Source: Hungatella sp.
Lineage (GTDB): Bacteria; Bacillota; Clostridia; Lachnospirales; Lachnospiraceae
Length of the DNA: 64,000 bases
Direction of reading: 5' to 3'
Assembly: GCA_009712635.1 (NCBI GenBank)
Contig: WASS01000015.1
Location: 248,001-312,000 of the forward strand
Both the position numbers and the translations under genes were made by a program. Of this stretch, positions 48,051 to 56,372 are shown piece by piece; position 1 is the stretch's first letter, and each line of letters begins with the position of its first letter. The notes under the pieces are model-generated. The model was given only the letters and a program-made list of their open reading frames with translations, had not been told where the DNA came from and made no database searches.

Positions 48051-48093
48051 CGTGATTTATATCACGGTGATTTTTTTATTTATTGATTATACT
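48051..48093 (+). promoter_or_regulatory. CRP/FNR-type activator site and promoter of the hsc-asrABC operon
   Basis: CGTGATTTATATCACG (48051-48066) is a perfect six-base-arm dyad of the form GTGA-N6-TCAC. A TATACT -10 box is at 48088-48093 and no -35 box is visible. With a start near 48100, the dyad centre is at about -41.5, the standard class II activator position. Confidence 0.65.
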
Positions 48094-48138
48094 TGTTTTG
48101 TGGGTAGTTTGATAAAAAATAAACAAAGGAGGTTGTTT

Positions 48139-48906
48139 ATGTTTCAGGAAGAATATTCAATGTTAGCAAAAGCGGCGGAAAACAAATCAAAGTTTCTGAA
48201 AAAGAATCCTGTTGGATACTGGGTTGCGGCCATGCTGGCAGGTATTTATGTTGGTTTTGGAATTCTATTGATCTTCTCTGCCGGAGGGATGATTTCCAGT
48301 CAGCCTTACGTCAAGATTATTATGGGTGCATCCTTTGGCATCGCCCTCAGTCTTGTTGTTATGGCAGGAGCAGAACTGTTTACCGGCAATAATTTAGTAA
48401 TGGCAGGCGGAATGTTCAGCGGTACCGTCACAATTGGAGAGACTGTCAGACTGTGGGTGGTGTGTTTACTTGGAAACTGGGCCGGTTCCATTCTCCTTGC
48501 ACTTATTTTCTGGGGTGCCGGACTGGCAAAGGGGCCAGTAGGGGAATTCATGGCAAATGCGGCGGCGGCAAAAATGGCAATTCCCCTCATTCCTCTCTTT
48601 TTCAGAGCAGTTCTCTGCAATATTTTAGTCTGTCTTGCTATCTGGTGCAGCTTCCGCTGCAAATCAGAGAGCGGAAAATTAATCATGGTGTTCTGGTGTC
48701 TTTTTGCGTTTATAACAAGCGGCTATGAGCACAGCATTGCAAACATGACACTGCTCACAGTGGGAGTCTTAAGTCCTAACGGTGCGGCTGTTTCCCTTTC
48801 CGGATATTTTTACAATATTCTGGTTGTAACTCTTGGCAATATGGCAGGCGGAATTTTATTTACTGCTGTTCCCTATTATCTGATTTCCGGAAAAAAGGAG
48901 GCTTAG
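48139..48906 (+). CDS. FNT family channel (hydrosulfide channel Hsc-like)
   Basis: The 255-residue membrane protein of the formate/nitrite transporter family has six hydrophobic segments and conserved FNT features (AGIYVGFGILLIFSAGG, GAELFTGNN, GNWAGS, GYEHSIANM). In Clostridioides difficile an FNT protein next to asrABC was shown to be a hydrosulfide channel, so export of HS- from sulfite reduction is the likely role. I start at MFQEEYSML because AAAGGAGG lies six bases before it; a longer frame begins upstream within the leader. It is the first gene of the operon and is followed by asrA after one base. Confidence 0.88.
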   Translation: MFQEEYSMLAKAAENKSKFLKKNPVGYWVAAMLAGIYVGFGILLIFSAGGMISSQPYVKIIMGASFGIALSLVVMAGAELFTGNNLVMAGGMFSGTVTIGETVRLWVVCLLGNWAGSILLALIFWGAGLAKGPVGEFMANAAAAKMAIPLIPLFFRAVLCNILVCLAIWCSFRCKSESGKLIMVFWCLFAFITSGYEHSIANMTLLTVGVLSPNGAAVSLSGYFYNILVVTLGNMAGGILFTAVPYYLISGKKEA

Positions 48907-48907
48907 C

Positions 48908-49927
48908 ATGGGATATATTCTTAATACAAAAGAGATCAACGAAGTATTTCAAAACTGGAAAAAGGATTCCGTCATCTATGCTCCCATACTGATGAAAAAC
49001 GGAGGTGCTTTTTCCGATACGGACTCTGTTCACTACGGGGAAATCCAGTCCATTGACGAAATTGTATTTGACCAGAAGTCAGACTTTTCTTTCAAAGAAA
49101 TACTTCTTCCCATCTCGGAGACCTTATTTTATTTTACAGAAGATTCGGTAAAGGAACCGGAAGCTCCTGTGAAACAGGCAATTATTTTTCTGCGCAGCTG
49201 CGATCTTCATGGGGTGAAACGCTTAGATACCATGTATCTCCATAACGGGGCAGAGGACCCTTATTATAAACGTCTTCGGGACCGGGTGAAATTCGTACTT
49301 ATAGGGTGCAAAGACTCCTTTGAGAGTTGTTTCTGTGTTGATATGGGTACCAATCGTTCAGACGACTACCATGCTTCCATGGAACTGTGGGAAGACGGAG
49401 TGAGAATTGATAATAAAAATCCGGAATGGGATGAGTTATTTGCTGCCAACTGTTCAAAACAGGCAGATGTAATCCCTTCTTACGTAACCGAGACTGAGAC
49501 ACAGGTCAACATCCCTGATTCTCTTTCCTTAGATGTCATGAAGTCATCCATGTGGAAACAATATGACAGCCGCTGCATCAACTGCGGACGGTGTAATTTT
49601 GTATGTCCAACCTGTACCTGTTTTACCATGCAGGATATTTTCTATACCGATAACGGCAAAGTCGGAGAACGCCGCAGAGTATGGGCTTCCTGTATGACGG
49701 ATGGTTTTACTGATGTAGCAGGCGGCGGAAGCTATCGCCAGAACAACGGACAGCGCATGCGCTTTAAGGTTCTTCACAAGGTATATGACTACAAGAAGCG
49801 CAATGGCATTCATATGTGCGTAGGCTGCGGCCGGTGCGACGACGTATGCCCGGAGTACATCTCATTTTCCCACTGCATCAATCAGCTGGAGGATGCCATG
49901 AAGGAGGTAAATGGAAATGAATCATAA
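48908..49927 (+). CDS. asrA: Anaerobic sulfite reductase subunit A
   Basis: The 339-residue iron-sulfur subunit has two C-terminal [4Fe-4S] ferredoxin motifs, CINCGRCNFVCPTC (about 221-234) and CVGCGRCDDVCPEY (about 300-313), after an N-terminal domain like those of hydrogenase/heterodisulfide-reductase beta subunits. It passes electrons from AsrB to AsrC. AAAGGAGG precedes the ATG, and the end overlaps asrB. Confidence 0.94.
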   Translation: MGYILNTKEINEVFQNWKKDSVIYAPILMKNGGAFSDTDSVHYGEIQSIDEIVFDQKSDFSFKEILLPISETLFYFTEDSVKEPEAPVKQAIIFLRSCDLHGVKRLDTMYLHNGAEDPYYKRLRDRVKFVLIGCKDSFESCFCVDMGTNRSDDYHASMELWEDGVRIDNKNPEWDELFAANCSKQADVIPSYVTETETQVNIPDSLSLDVMKSSMWKQYDSRCINCGRCNFVCPTCTCFTMQDIFYTDNGKVGERRRVWASCMTDGFTDVAGGGSYRQNNGQRMRFKVLHKVYDYKKRNGIHMCVGCGRCDDVCPEYISFSHCINQLEDAMKEVNGNES

Positions 49928-50711
49928 TGAATATCTTCCTTTCCGTTCTGAAATCAAGGAGGTAATCCGCCATACGGACATTGAATACACATTCCGCATG
50001 GCTTATCATGGAGACGTAAAACCGGGTCAGTTTTTCGAGGTTTCCATTCCTAAGTTCGGGGAAGCGCCCATTTCTGTCAGCGGCATCCGGGAGGATTCCG
50101 TAGATTTAACCATTCGCCGGGTAGGTAAGGTGACAGGAGAAATCTTTGAACGTTATCAGGGAGACAGCCTGTTTTTAAGAGGACCTTACGGCAATGGATT
50201 TGATATGGAAAATTTCCGGGGAAAAGAGCTTCTGGTCATAGCAGGCGGAACCGGGCTTTCTCCTGTGAAGGGTGTGGTTGATTATTTTTCCAGTCATATG
50301 GAAGAAACAAAGGGCATGACACTCATTGCCGGATTTAAGACACCCAAAGACATTCTCTTTCTGGAGGACTTTGGCAAATGGAAGCAGGCAATGGAAGTCA
50401 TTCTGACTGTGGATTGTGCAGATGATGACACGGCATGCCAGATCGGACTGGTCACCCAGTATATACCAAAATTAAAGCTGAAAAACAAAGAAGAAACCAC
50501 TGCGATTGTGGTGGGGCCTCCAGCCATGATGCGCTTTACCACTCAGGGGCTTCTTGATATTGGACTGAAGGAAGAAAATATCTGGATATCCCATGAACGG
50601 AAAATGTGCTGTGGAATCGGCAAATGCGGACACTGTAAAATTGATGACACCTATGTGTGCCTGGACGGACCTGTCTTTCCATTTACCAAAGGCCGCAAAC
50701 TCTTGGATTAG
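49917..50711 (+). CDS. asrB: Anaerobic sulfite reductase subunit B
   Basis: The 264-residue flavoprotein takes electrons from NADH. It resembles dihydroorotate dehydrogenase electron-transfer subunits: a ferredoxin-reductase FAD domain with FLRGPYGNGFD (about 89-99), an NAD domain with LLVIAGGTGLSPVKG (about 105-119), and a C-terminal [2Fe-2S] region CCGIGKCGHC (about 232-241). I chose the second ATG (49917) because it is nine bases after AAGGAGG; the first is three bases from it. Confidence 0.93.
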   Translation: MNHNEYLPFRSEIKEVIRHTDIEYTFRMAYHGDVKPGQFFEVSIPKFGEAPISVSGIREDSVDLTIRRVGKVTGEIFERYQGDSLFLRGPYGNGFDMENFRGKELLVIAGGTGLSPVKGVVDYFSSHMEETKGMTLIAGFKTPKDILFLEDFGKWKQAMEVILTVDCADDDTACQIGLVTQYIPKLKLKNKEETTAIVVGPPAMMRFTTQGLLDIGLKEENIWISHERKMCCGIGKCGHCKIDDTYVCLDGPVFPFTKGRKLLD

Positions 50712-50726
50712 AAAGGGGAACGTCGA

Positions 50727-51689
50727 ATGGATATTAATACAAAGGAACTGAAAAAAAATGCTTTCCGGGTAACGAAACACAGAGGTCTTACAGCCTCCCG
50801 CGTCCGGGTTCCAGGCGGTTATCTGGAAGCCAGATTTTTATCTATGATTCAGAATATTGCCGATACTTACGGTAATGGCACCGTACACATTACCTCCAGA
50901 CAGGGTTTTGAGATTCCTGGAATCCCATTTGCGGATATTCCAAAGGTCAATGCCCTCCTGCAGCCGATTATTGAAGGACTGGGTATTAACCAGGAAAAAT
51001 CGGGAGAGGGCTACAGCGCTGCCGGAACCCGGAATATAACCGCATGCATCGGCAACAACGTCTGCCCTTATGCCTGCTATAATACGGCGGATTTTGCAAA
51101 GAAAATAGAGAAAGCCATTTTCCCAAACAATCTCCATTTTAAGGTTGCATTAACCGGATGCCCCAACGACTGTGCCAAGGTGCGGATGCATGATTTCGGC
51201 ATTATGGGAATGACACTCCCCCACTACGATGCAGACCGCTGTGTCAACTGCGGCGCCTGCGTGAAAGCATGCAAACGGAAATCAACCGGGGCTTTGGAAA
51301 CCGTGAACGGTAAGGTAACCCGCAATCATGAAACCTGCATCGGCTGCGGGGAATGTGTACTAGCCTGCCCCACCAGAGCCTGGACCAGAAGCCAGGAGAA
51401 GTTTTACCGCCTCACCCTGCTTGGACGTACCGGAAAGAAAAATCCCCGTTTGGGCGAGGATTTCATCAAATGGGCAGATGAGGACAGTATTTTAAAAATC
51501 ATTCTAAATACTTATGATTATGTGGCAAAATACATTGATACCACTGCTCCAGGCGGAAAGGAACATATCGGATATATTGTGGACCGAACCGGATTTGAGG
51601 AATTCTACAAATGGGCAATGAAGGATGTGACCTTGCCGGAAGAAGCAAATGTTTATAAGCCGCTTTACTGGAAGGGTGTCAAATATTAG
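50727..51689 (+). CDS. asrC: Anaerobic sulfite reductase subunit C (siroheme subunit)
   Basis: The 320-residue catalytic subunit reduces sulfite to sulfide. The siroheme/[4Fe-4S] cysteines are in ACIGNNVCPYACYN and ALTGCPNDCAKV, and two extra ferredoxin clusters follow (CVNCGACVKACKRK and CIGCGECVLACPTR, about 172-220). The N-terminal domain has the sulfite-reductase repeat (RGLTASRVRVPGGYLEARFL, TSRQGFEIPGIP). It ends with a strong terminator. Confidence 0.95.
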   Translation: MDINTKELKKNAFRVTKHRGLTASRVRVPGGYLEARFLSMIQNIADTYGNGTVHITSRQGFEIPGIPFADIPKVNALLQPIIEGLGINQEKSGEGYSAAGTRNITACIGNNVCPYACYNTADFAKKIEKAIFPNNLHFKVALTGCPNDCAKVRMHDFGIMGMTLPHYDADRCVNCGACVKACKRKSTGALETVNGKVTRNHETCIGCGECVLACPTRAWTRSQEKFYRLTLLGRTGKKNPRLGEDFIKWADEDSILKIILNTYDYVAKYIDTTAPGGKEHIGYIVDRTGFEEFYKWAMKDVTLPEEANVYKPLYWKGVKY

Positions 51690-51720
51690 AAAACAACAAT
51701 TACTATAGTTTTGCATGAGA

Positions 51721-51766
51721 AAAAGCATGATCTGAATCCATACTCCTGGATTCAGGCCATGCTTTT
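51721..51766. terminator. Terminator after asrC (bidirectional)
   Basis: AAAAGCATG...CTGAATCCA pairs with TGGATTCAG...CATGCTTTT around a six-base loop with a small internal mismatch. A and T runs on both sides let it also serve the converging holin-like gene. Confidence 0.9.
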
Positions 51767-51776
51767 ATGCTGTTGA

Positions 51777-52109
51777 TTAATCTTTATCCTGAAACAGATT
51801 ATTTAAAATAGTAATGACGAAAGCCGCAATCAGTGAATTAAGAAAGCCGCCCATACTTATATTTTCAACAAGGGAATCGGCAATCATGATCGTCCATGCA
51901 TTTACGATAAAGCTGAATAAGCCTAACGTCAGCAAATTAGCCGGTAATGTAATCAGCATAAGAATCGGTTTTATTATGAGATTCACAAGCAAAAGTACCA
52001 TGCCCATAATGAAAAGCGAACCGAAGCTCCCTATATAAATGGTGTTTAATACCAAAGACAGCAGATAGATTGCCAGTACAATGGATATATATCTAATAAA
52101 CAATTTCAT
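51777..52109 (-). CDS. Small membrane protein, phage-holin-4-type (PF04020-like)
   Basis: The 110-residue protein has four hydrophobic segments: YISIVLAIYLLSLVLNTIYIG, LFIMGMVLLLVNLIIKPILM, LLTLGLFSFIVNAWTIMIAD and a C-terminal SLIAAFVITILNNLF. This matches the four-helix family often annotated as phage holin family 4, which is mostly chromosomal and of unknown role. I moved the start to MKLFIRY because TTGGAGG is seven bases before it; a longer frame would add 38 residues without a ribosome site. There is no phage context. Confidence 0.8.
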   Translation of the reverse strand: MKLFIRYISIVLAIYLLSLVLNTIYIGSFGSLFIMGMVLLLVNLIIKPILMLITLPANLLTLGLFSFIVNAWTIMIADSLVENISMGGFLNSLIAAFVITILNNLFQDKD

Positions 52110-52225
52110 TGCCATACCTCCAATAAATGTGCATTCCCTGATTTTAATAAGCAGCGTCCCTTTGTCAGTCTGTCGACTTAACAGAATTATATGATTAATC
52201 CAAATAAGAGTCAACAAATACATGT

Positions 52226-53125
52226 TTACATCTTCGTAAATAATTTTCTATAATTCAAAGGAGTAAGCCCCTTCATCTCACGAAAGCACTTAGAGAAATA
52301 GCTAATATCTGAAAATCCACAGCTGATTGCAATTTCATTCGCCTTTTCATCGGTTTCTGTTAATCGCTCCGCTGCTTTTTCTATGCGGTATTGAACCAGG
52401 TATCGAATCGGTGTGGTACCAATCACCTGGCGGAAGCAGCGCAGGCACACACTTTTGCTGATGAATGCACTGTCAGCAATGACATCAAGGGATAGTTCCT
52501 CAGAATAATGCTCTTCCATATACTGTATCATAACCTTAGTCCGCTCAACGGATAATCTTTCCCGGTAACTCGTCTCTGCATCTGGAACTTTTTGATTGTT
52601 ATTTAGGAGCCTGAATGCTTTTGATAAACTGTAGCGTGTAAAGTTTTCGTAATCATCTTTTTTATTCACTACTGCCTGCCATGCTTCTGACATATTATTA
52701 ATTAGATCTGCCTGCCAGGAAATGGAATGACTCAGATGCAGATATCGAAAGGATTTATCCTGTATCAGGGGAGTAATGAGCTTCTGCCAGAAAATACTGT
52801 CAATACTTCCGCCTATAAGCCTTGCATGAAACACCAGGGAGTGGTATCTGGCTTCCACCGTTTTTCCATGATCTATATTGTGGAGCGCACCTGAATTGAT
52901 AAATACAGCATCTCCCGCCATGAGCTCAATGGTTGTTTCTTCCACCTGTACCGGAGCCGCCCCTTCTGTTATCATTATAAATTCAAACTCATCATGCCAA
53001 TGCCACGGTACCGTTGTTAATGCTAAATCGTCTTCATAGCAGGCAATGGGAAACATAACACCGCCATGACTGATCAGCTCTTTTCTGGTTTTATCCGTAA
53101 TAACTTCACATGCAGATAATGCCAC
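52226..53125 (-). CDS. AraC family regulator with cupin sensor domain
   Basis: The 299-residue protein has an N-terminal cupin (VPWHWHDEFEFIMITEG, ELMAGDAVFINSGALHNI) for a small ligand and a C-terminal AraC double helix-turn-helix at about 195-295 (SLDVIADSAFISKSVCLRCF, SCGFSDISYFSKCFR). I propose a GTG start at 53125, eight bases after AAAGGGGGG; an ATG at 53173 has no ribosome site. It diverges from the MFS transporter gene and probably controls it. Confidence 0.85.
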   Translation of the reverse strand: MALSACEVITDKTRKELISHGGVMFPIACYEDDLALTTVPWHWHDEFEFIMITEGAAPVQVEETTIELMAGDAVFINSGALHNIDHGKTVEARYHSLVFHARLIGGSIDSIFWQKLITPLIQDKSFRYLHLSHSISWQADLINNMSEAWQAVVNKKDDYENFTRYSLSKAFRLLNNNQKVPDAETSYRERLSVERTKVMIQYMEEHYSEELSLDVIADSAFISKSVCLRCFRQVIGTTPIRYLVQYRIEKAAERLTETDEKANEIAISCGFSDISYFSKCFREMKGLTPLNYRKLFTKM

Positions 53126-53194
53126 AATCACATCCCCCCTTTCCGTTTTAAGCAAAAGCGAAGATATAATCATAGAAAATCGACGATTTCATTC

Positions 53195-53232
53195 TATAAT
53201 TCTTACCTTTACGCTGATATAATCATATCAGC
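53195..53232 (+). promoter_or_regulatory. MFS gene promoter region with palindromic operator
   Basis: A TATAAT box at 53195-53200 is followed by GCTGATATaatcATATCAGC (53213-53232), a perfect eight-base-arm inverted repeat just downstream of the predicted start and before AAGGAGG. It is a likely operator or leader hairpin. Confidence 0.5.
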
Positions 53233-53251
53233 AAACAAGGAGGATTACAAG

Positions 53252-54439
53252 ATGACACATTTTCTTTTAGCAATTATCTATATAGCTTTTATCAGTCTTG
53301 GACTGCCAGATTCTTTACTGGGCTCTGCATGGCCGTCCATATATACGGAATTCGGTGTGCCCCTTTCTTATGCAGGAATCATATCCATGATTATTGCATT
53401 TGGGACCATTGTTTCCAGTCTGCAAAGTGATCGGCTGACACGCACATTGGGAACCGGCAAAGTAACTGCCTTCAGTGTTGTTACGACTGCTCTTGCACTA
53501 TTCGGTTTTTCTATGTCACATTCTTTTGCAATGCTTTGCCTCTGGGCGATTCCTTATGGTTTGGGCGCAGGCAGTGTTGATGCTTCACTGAATAATTATG
53601 TTGCTTTGCATTATGAGAGCAGGCACATGAGCTGGCTGCATTGCATGTGGGGAGCCGGTGCAACTTTAGGACCTTATATTATGGGCTTTGCACTAACGGG
53701 TGGATATGGCTGGAATATGGGTTATCGTTATATAGGTATCTTGCAGATCCTGTTGACAGCAGTACTATTTTTCAGCCTGCCACTTTGGAAAAGTTCAAAA
53801 AACACTGCTCCGGTCAGCACAGATACAAGTAAGAAGCCACTCTCCTTACCTCAAATCTTCCGTATTCCAGGTGCAAAAGAAGTTATGCTTTGCTTTTTTT
53901 GTTACTGTGCATTAGAGCAGACGACTGGGCTTTGGGCAAGCAGTTATCTGACACTATACAAGGGCATTGCCCCGGAAATGGCCGCCAGTTTTGCCAGTTT
54001 ATTCTTTATTGGGATTACAATCGGCCGGGCAATCAGTGGATTTATTACAATGAAATTAAGTAATGTTCAGATGATTCGCCTGGGCCAGATTTTAATTGCA
54101 GTGGGAATATTTACAATGTTACTTCCTGCCATGCAGATATTTTCCCTTATTGGCCTTATTTTAATTGGTCTTGGGTGCGCCCCCATTTATCCTTGCATCA
54201 TACATTCCACTCCAACACATTTTGGTGCGGAACGTTCTCAAGCGATTATTGGAGTGCAAATGGCAAGTGCTTATATTGGTACCTGCCTCATGCCGCCAAT
54301 ATTTGGAATACTGGCAAATAAGATAACAGTGGCATTATTGCCATTGTATCTTCTGGCTGTTTTACTTATTATGATCCTGATGCATGAGTTATTAACACGT
54401 AAAACTGGCTCTTTAAAGGGACAGGAAAGTGAGGGATGA
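53252..54439 (+). CDS. Major facilitator superfamily transporter
   Basis: The 395-residue protein has about 12 membrane helices. The start LAIIYIAFISLGLPDSLLGSAWP and the loop QSDRLTRTLGTGKV between helices 2 and 3 are typical of the FHS-like/sugar-type MFS subgroup found in clostridia. The substrate cannot be read from the sequence. AAGGAGG precedes the ATG. The cupin-AraC regulator gene diverges from it. Its stop is 12 bases from the converging end of the nif-linked operon. Confidence 0.88.
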   Translation: MTHFLLAIIYIAFISLGLPDSLLGSAWPSIYTEFGVPLSYAGIISMIIAFGTIVSSLQSDRLTRTLGTGKVTAFSVVTTALALFGFSMSHSFAMLCLWAIPYGLGAGSVDASLNNYVALHYESRHMSWLHCMWGAGATLGPYIMGFALTGGYGWNMGYRYIGILQILLTAVLFFSLPLWKSSKNTAPVSTDTSKKPLSLPQIFRIPGAKEVMLCFFCYCALEQTTGLWASSYLTLYKGIAPEMAASFASLFFIGITIGRAISGFITMKLSNVQMIRLGQILIAVGIFTMLLPAMQIFSLIGLILIGLGCAPIYPCIIHSTPTHFGAERSQAIIGVQMASAYIGTCLMPPIFGILANKITVALLPLYLLAVLLIMILMHELLTRKTGSLKGQESEG

Positions 54440-54451
54440 ATTTAAAACCAT

Positions 54452-55438
54452 TTATTCTGCCATAGACTTATTACACAGGGAACAGTTCGCACAATCAGAA
54501 GGACTGCAATGCATTCCGGGCCGTGCAAATGGTTCTATGGTAAATCCACAAGATTCCAGATCATATCTGTCATTTTCAATCAACACTTCTCCTGATTCAA
54601 GAAGAAACTCCACTTGAATCCCGGATACAGTGAGTACCTCATCATAGAGAGGATGGGGCTTTATGTGGGGAGAATACTTCCTCATTACCTCTTCCTCAGT
54701 CTGAACATAGATGGAGTGATCACAGGTGATGAGACTTTTAATCTCCCCGCTTTCCGTAAACGAAAGAGAATTGCTGTCAGCATTGATTCCGATCTGGTCC
54801 GGGTCGTAAGCCGTTATTTTTCCAATGGAAGTTGATACCAGGACAGGTTCCGCCGGTTCTACTGATTTTAAGTTTCCAGACTCATATAAGGAAAGTCCTA
54901 CCTTCGTTTCCACCATTCCCATGGGAGTCCGTATGGCAGCTCTTTCCCCCGGAAAAAGTGTGATACTTTTTATATCTCCGCTTTTATAAAAACAAAGACC
55001 ATTAATCATTGCCCGAAATTCCGTAAATCCAAGATCAAAGGTCAGGGAAATGTTTAGCTCCCGTTCATCTTCCTCCGTCCAGAAGCCGCTTATCTGTCCA
55101 TCCAGGATAAATATCCGATGAAGCTCTCCAGTGGGGTAAAACTTAATCAGTTCAACCGGAAGCTCTCCGATGGGGGTAAGAACCTCCTGCTGCTTTTCCA
55201 GAGCCACACTGACCACCATTCCCTGCTTGTCAAATTCCACAGAGGGCTTCTTTTTTCTTCTGCCGTTTTCCGTATAAGCCGGAATCAATTCTCCTGCCTG
55301 GGTAACAATCATATTTTTTTCCGACAAAGTGACTCCTGATAACTCCCCGTTTGGATGACAGAGAAAGGAATCCACTCCACCCAGAATTCCATAAGGGGTC
55401 TGGAGCGTCCCAGCATCTAAAACCATATAATTCTGCAT
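54452..55438 (-). CDS. Repeat protein with C-terminal four-cysteine motif, nif-linked, unknown function
   Basis: The 328-residue protein matches no family I can name firmly. It is built of about six MORN-like units of 30-40 residues, each with a (Y/F)xxG-(E/D/N)-(L/I)-K/H-S core, such as FYPTGELHRI, FYKSGDIKSI, LYESGNLKSV and FTESGEIKSL, often followed by a TP(M/I/Y)G or TSIG turn. The C-terminus has C311-x4-C316-x2-C319-x2-C322, which could bind an iron-sulfur cluster or zinc. GGAGG eight bases before the ATG sets the start. It is the last gene of the nif operon, 15 bases after the AnfO-like gene, so a role in nitrogenase assembly is inferred. Confidence 0.7.
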   Translation of the reverse strand: MQNYMVLDAGTLQTPYGILGGVDSFLCHPNGELSGVTLSEKNMIVTQAGELIPAYTENGRRKKKPSVEFDKQGMVVSVALEKQQEVLTPIGELPVELIKFYPTGELHRIFILDGQISGFWTEEDERELNISLTFDLGFTEFRAMINGLCFYKSGDIKSITLFPGERAAIRTPMGMVETKVGLSLYESGNLKSVEPAEPVLVSTSIGKITAYDPDQIGINADSNSLSFTESGEIKSLITCDHSIYVQTEEEVMRKYSPHIKPHPLYDEVLTVSGIQVEFLLESGEVLIENDRYDLESCGFTIEPFARPGMHCSPSDCANCSLCNKSMAE

Positions 55439-55453
55439 TTTTTCCACCTCCTG

Positions 55454-56065
55454 CTAACACTGTTTTCGGGTTATGGTAATATGTACTTTTCCATTTCCAT
55501 TCCATACCTTTTTTTCATAGGAATTGTCGGTTTCAAGCCATGGGGGAATGTGGGCACACACAAGCTGCAATTCGAGAAACGGAGTATTGGAAAGGAAGGG
55601 CAAAAGTGCCTTTTTGGATGATATCTCCGGGCACTCTGTTTGAAGCTGAACCAAGTCCAGAGAATAGATTCCAGGTGTCTGCGTTTCCACAGGTCCGGCA
55701 TTCTGAATCATCTCTTCTTTCCTTCTTCGTTTTTCATCACTTTCTTCTATATCCTTTATCATTCCGTCTAAAGTGTCCTGGTCCGCTTTCTCTGAACAAA
55801 AGATGCAGTATCCTTTTTGATTAAATACGGAAAATGGGATTCCTGAAAGCTCTCTGCACAAAACTGCTTTCGCATCTTCTGCGAGAGTCATGATTGATTC
55901 CGTTTCTTTTCTCAGTTTTTCAATTGTATTTCCTGTTATGGGAGAAAAGGAAGCGGTACGTACCGACTGCCACTGCGCCCCCTCTTTTTCAAAAATTTCC
56001 ACCAGGTTGCAATACAAAAAAGGAACCAGTTCCTGATCTTTGCTGATCACCGCTATTTTTTTCAC
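55454..56065 (-). CDS. AnfO-like nitrogenase accessory protein
   Basis: The 203-residue protein resembles the AnfO family (accessory protein of Fe-only nitrogenase) in two blocks: AVLCRELSGIPFSVFNQKGY (about 87-106) and SSKKALLPFL...LVCAHIPPWLE (about 149-178). These are recalled similarities, not a search result. The start is GTG, well spaced after AAAGGAGGAG. AnfO-type proteins are needed for growth on Fe-only nitrogenase in Rhodobacter, though their reaction is unknown. Here the gene lies in an operon with Mo-type cofactor genes nifE and nifN-B. Confidence 0.6.
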   Translation of the reverse strand: MKKIAVISKDQELVPFLYCNLVEIFEKEGAQWQSVRTASFSPITGNTIEKLRKETESIMTLAEDAKAVLCRELSGIPFSVFNQKGYCIFCSEKADQDTLDGMIKDIEESDEKRRRKEEMIQNAGPVETQTPGIYSLDLVQLQTECPEISSKKALLPFLSNTPFLELQLVCAHIPPWLETDNSYEKKVWNGNGKVHITITRKQC

Positions 56066-56080
56066 CTGTCTGCTCCTCCT

Positions 56081-56371
56081 TTACCCGTTGATTTCAACCA
56101 CATTACCATGGATCAGTTTTGCAAGAAACTCCTCCAGCTCAAGCCTTGCATCTTCTTCATCAATATTTTTTTCCTCAGATAACAGAGTGATTAATTCCTC
56201 CACTCCTGCTCCCCTCTCCAGACTGTTCCATAAGAAGATGCAGATCTCATTTACCGATGGCAGACCGTCTAAGGAACCGTTCTGGCTGTCTCTTTCATCG
56301 AAAATACAGAATTCCCCTCCCAGCTCCATTAATGCAAATCCAGGCTTCAGCTTTACGTTTCTGATGTTCAT
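56081..56371 (-). CDS. PqqD-family protein (RRE-like fold), nif-linked
   Basis: The 96-residue protein fits the PqqD family along its whole length: VKLKPGFALMELGGEFCIFD, the central GLPSVNEICIFLWNSLERGAG and the DEEDARLELEEFLAKL helix. PqqD-type domains are peptide-binding elements that present peptides to radical SAM maturases in RiPP pathways. No precursor peptide or SPASM enzyme is visible here; the only radical SAM protein in the operon is the NifB part of NifN-B. The gene lies one base after the chaperonin-like gene and 15 bases before the AnfO-like gene. Confidence 0.78.
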   Translation of the reverse strand: MNIRNVKLKPGFALMELGGEFCIFDERDSQNGSLDGLPSVNEICIFLWNSLERGAGVEELITLLSEEKNIDEEDARLELEEFLAKLIHGNVVEING

Positions 56372-56372
56372 C

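Noticed and set aside
51777-52109. Prophage remnant based on the holin-like gene
   Set aside because: There are no other phage genes nearby, and this four-helix family is common on chromosomes outside phages.
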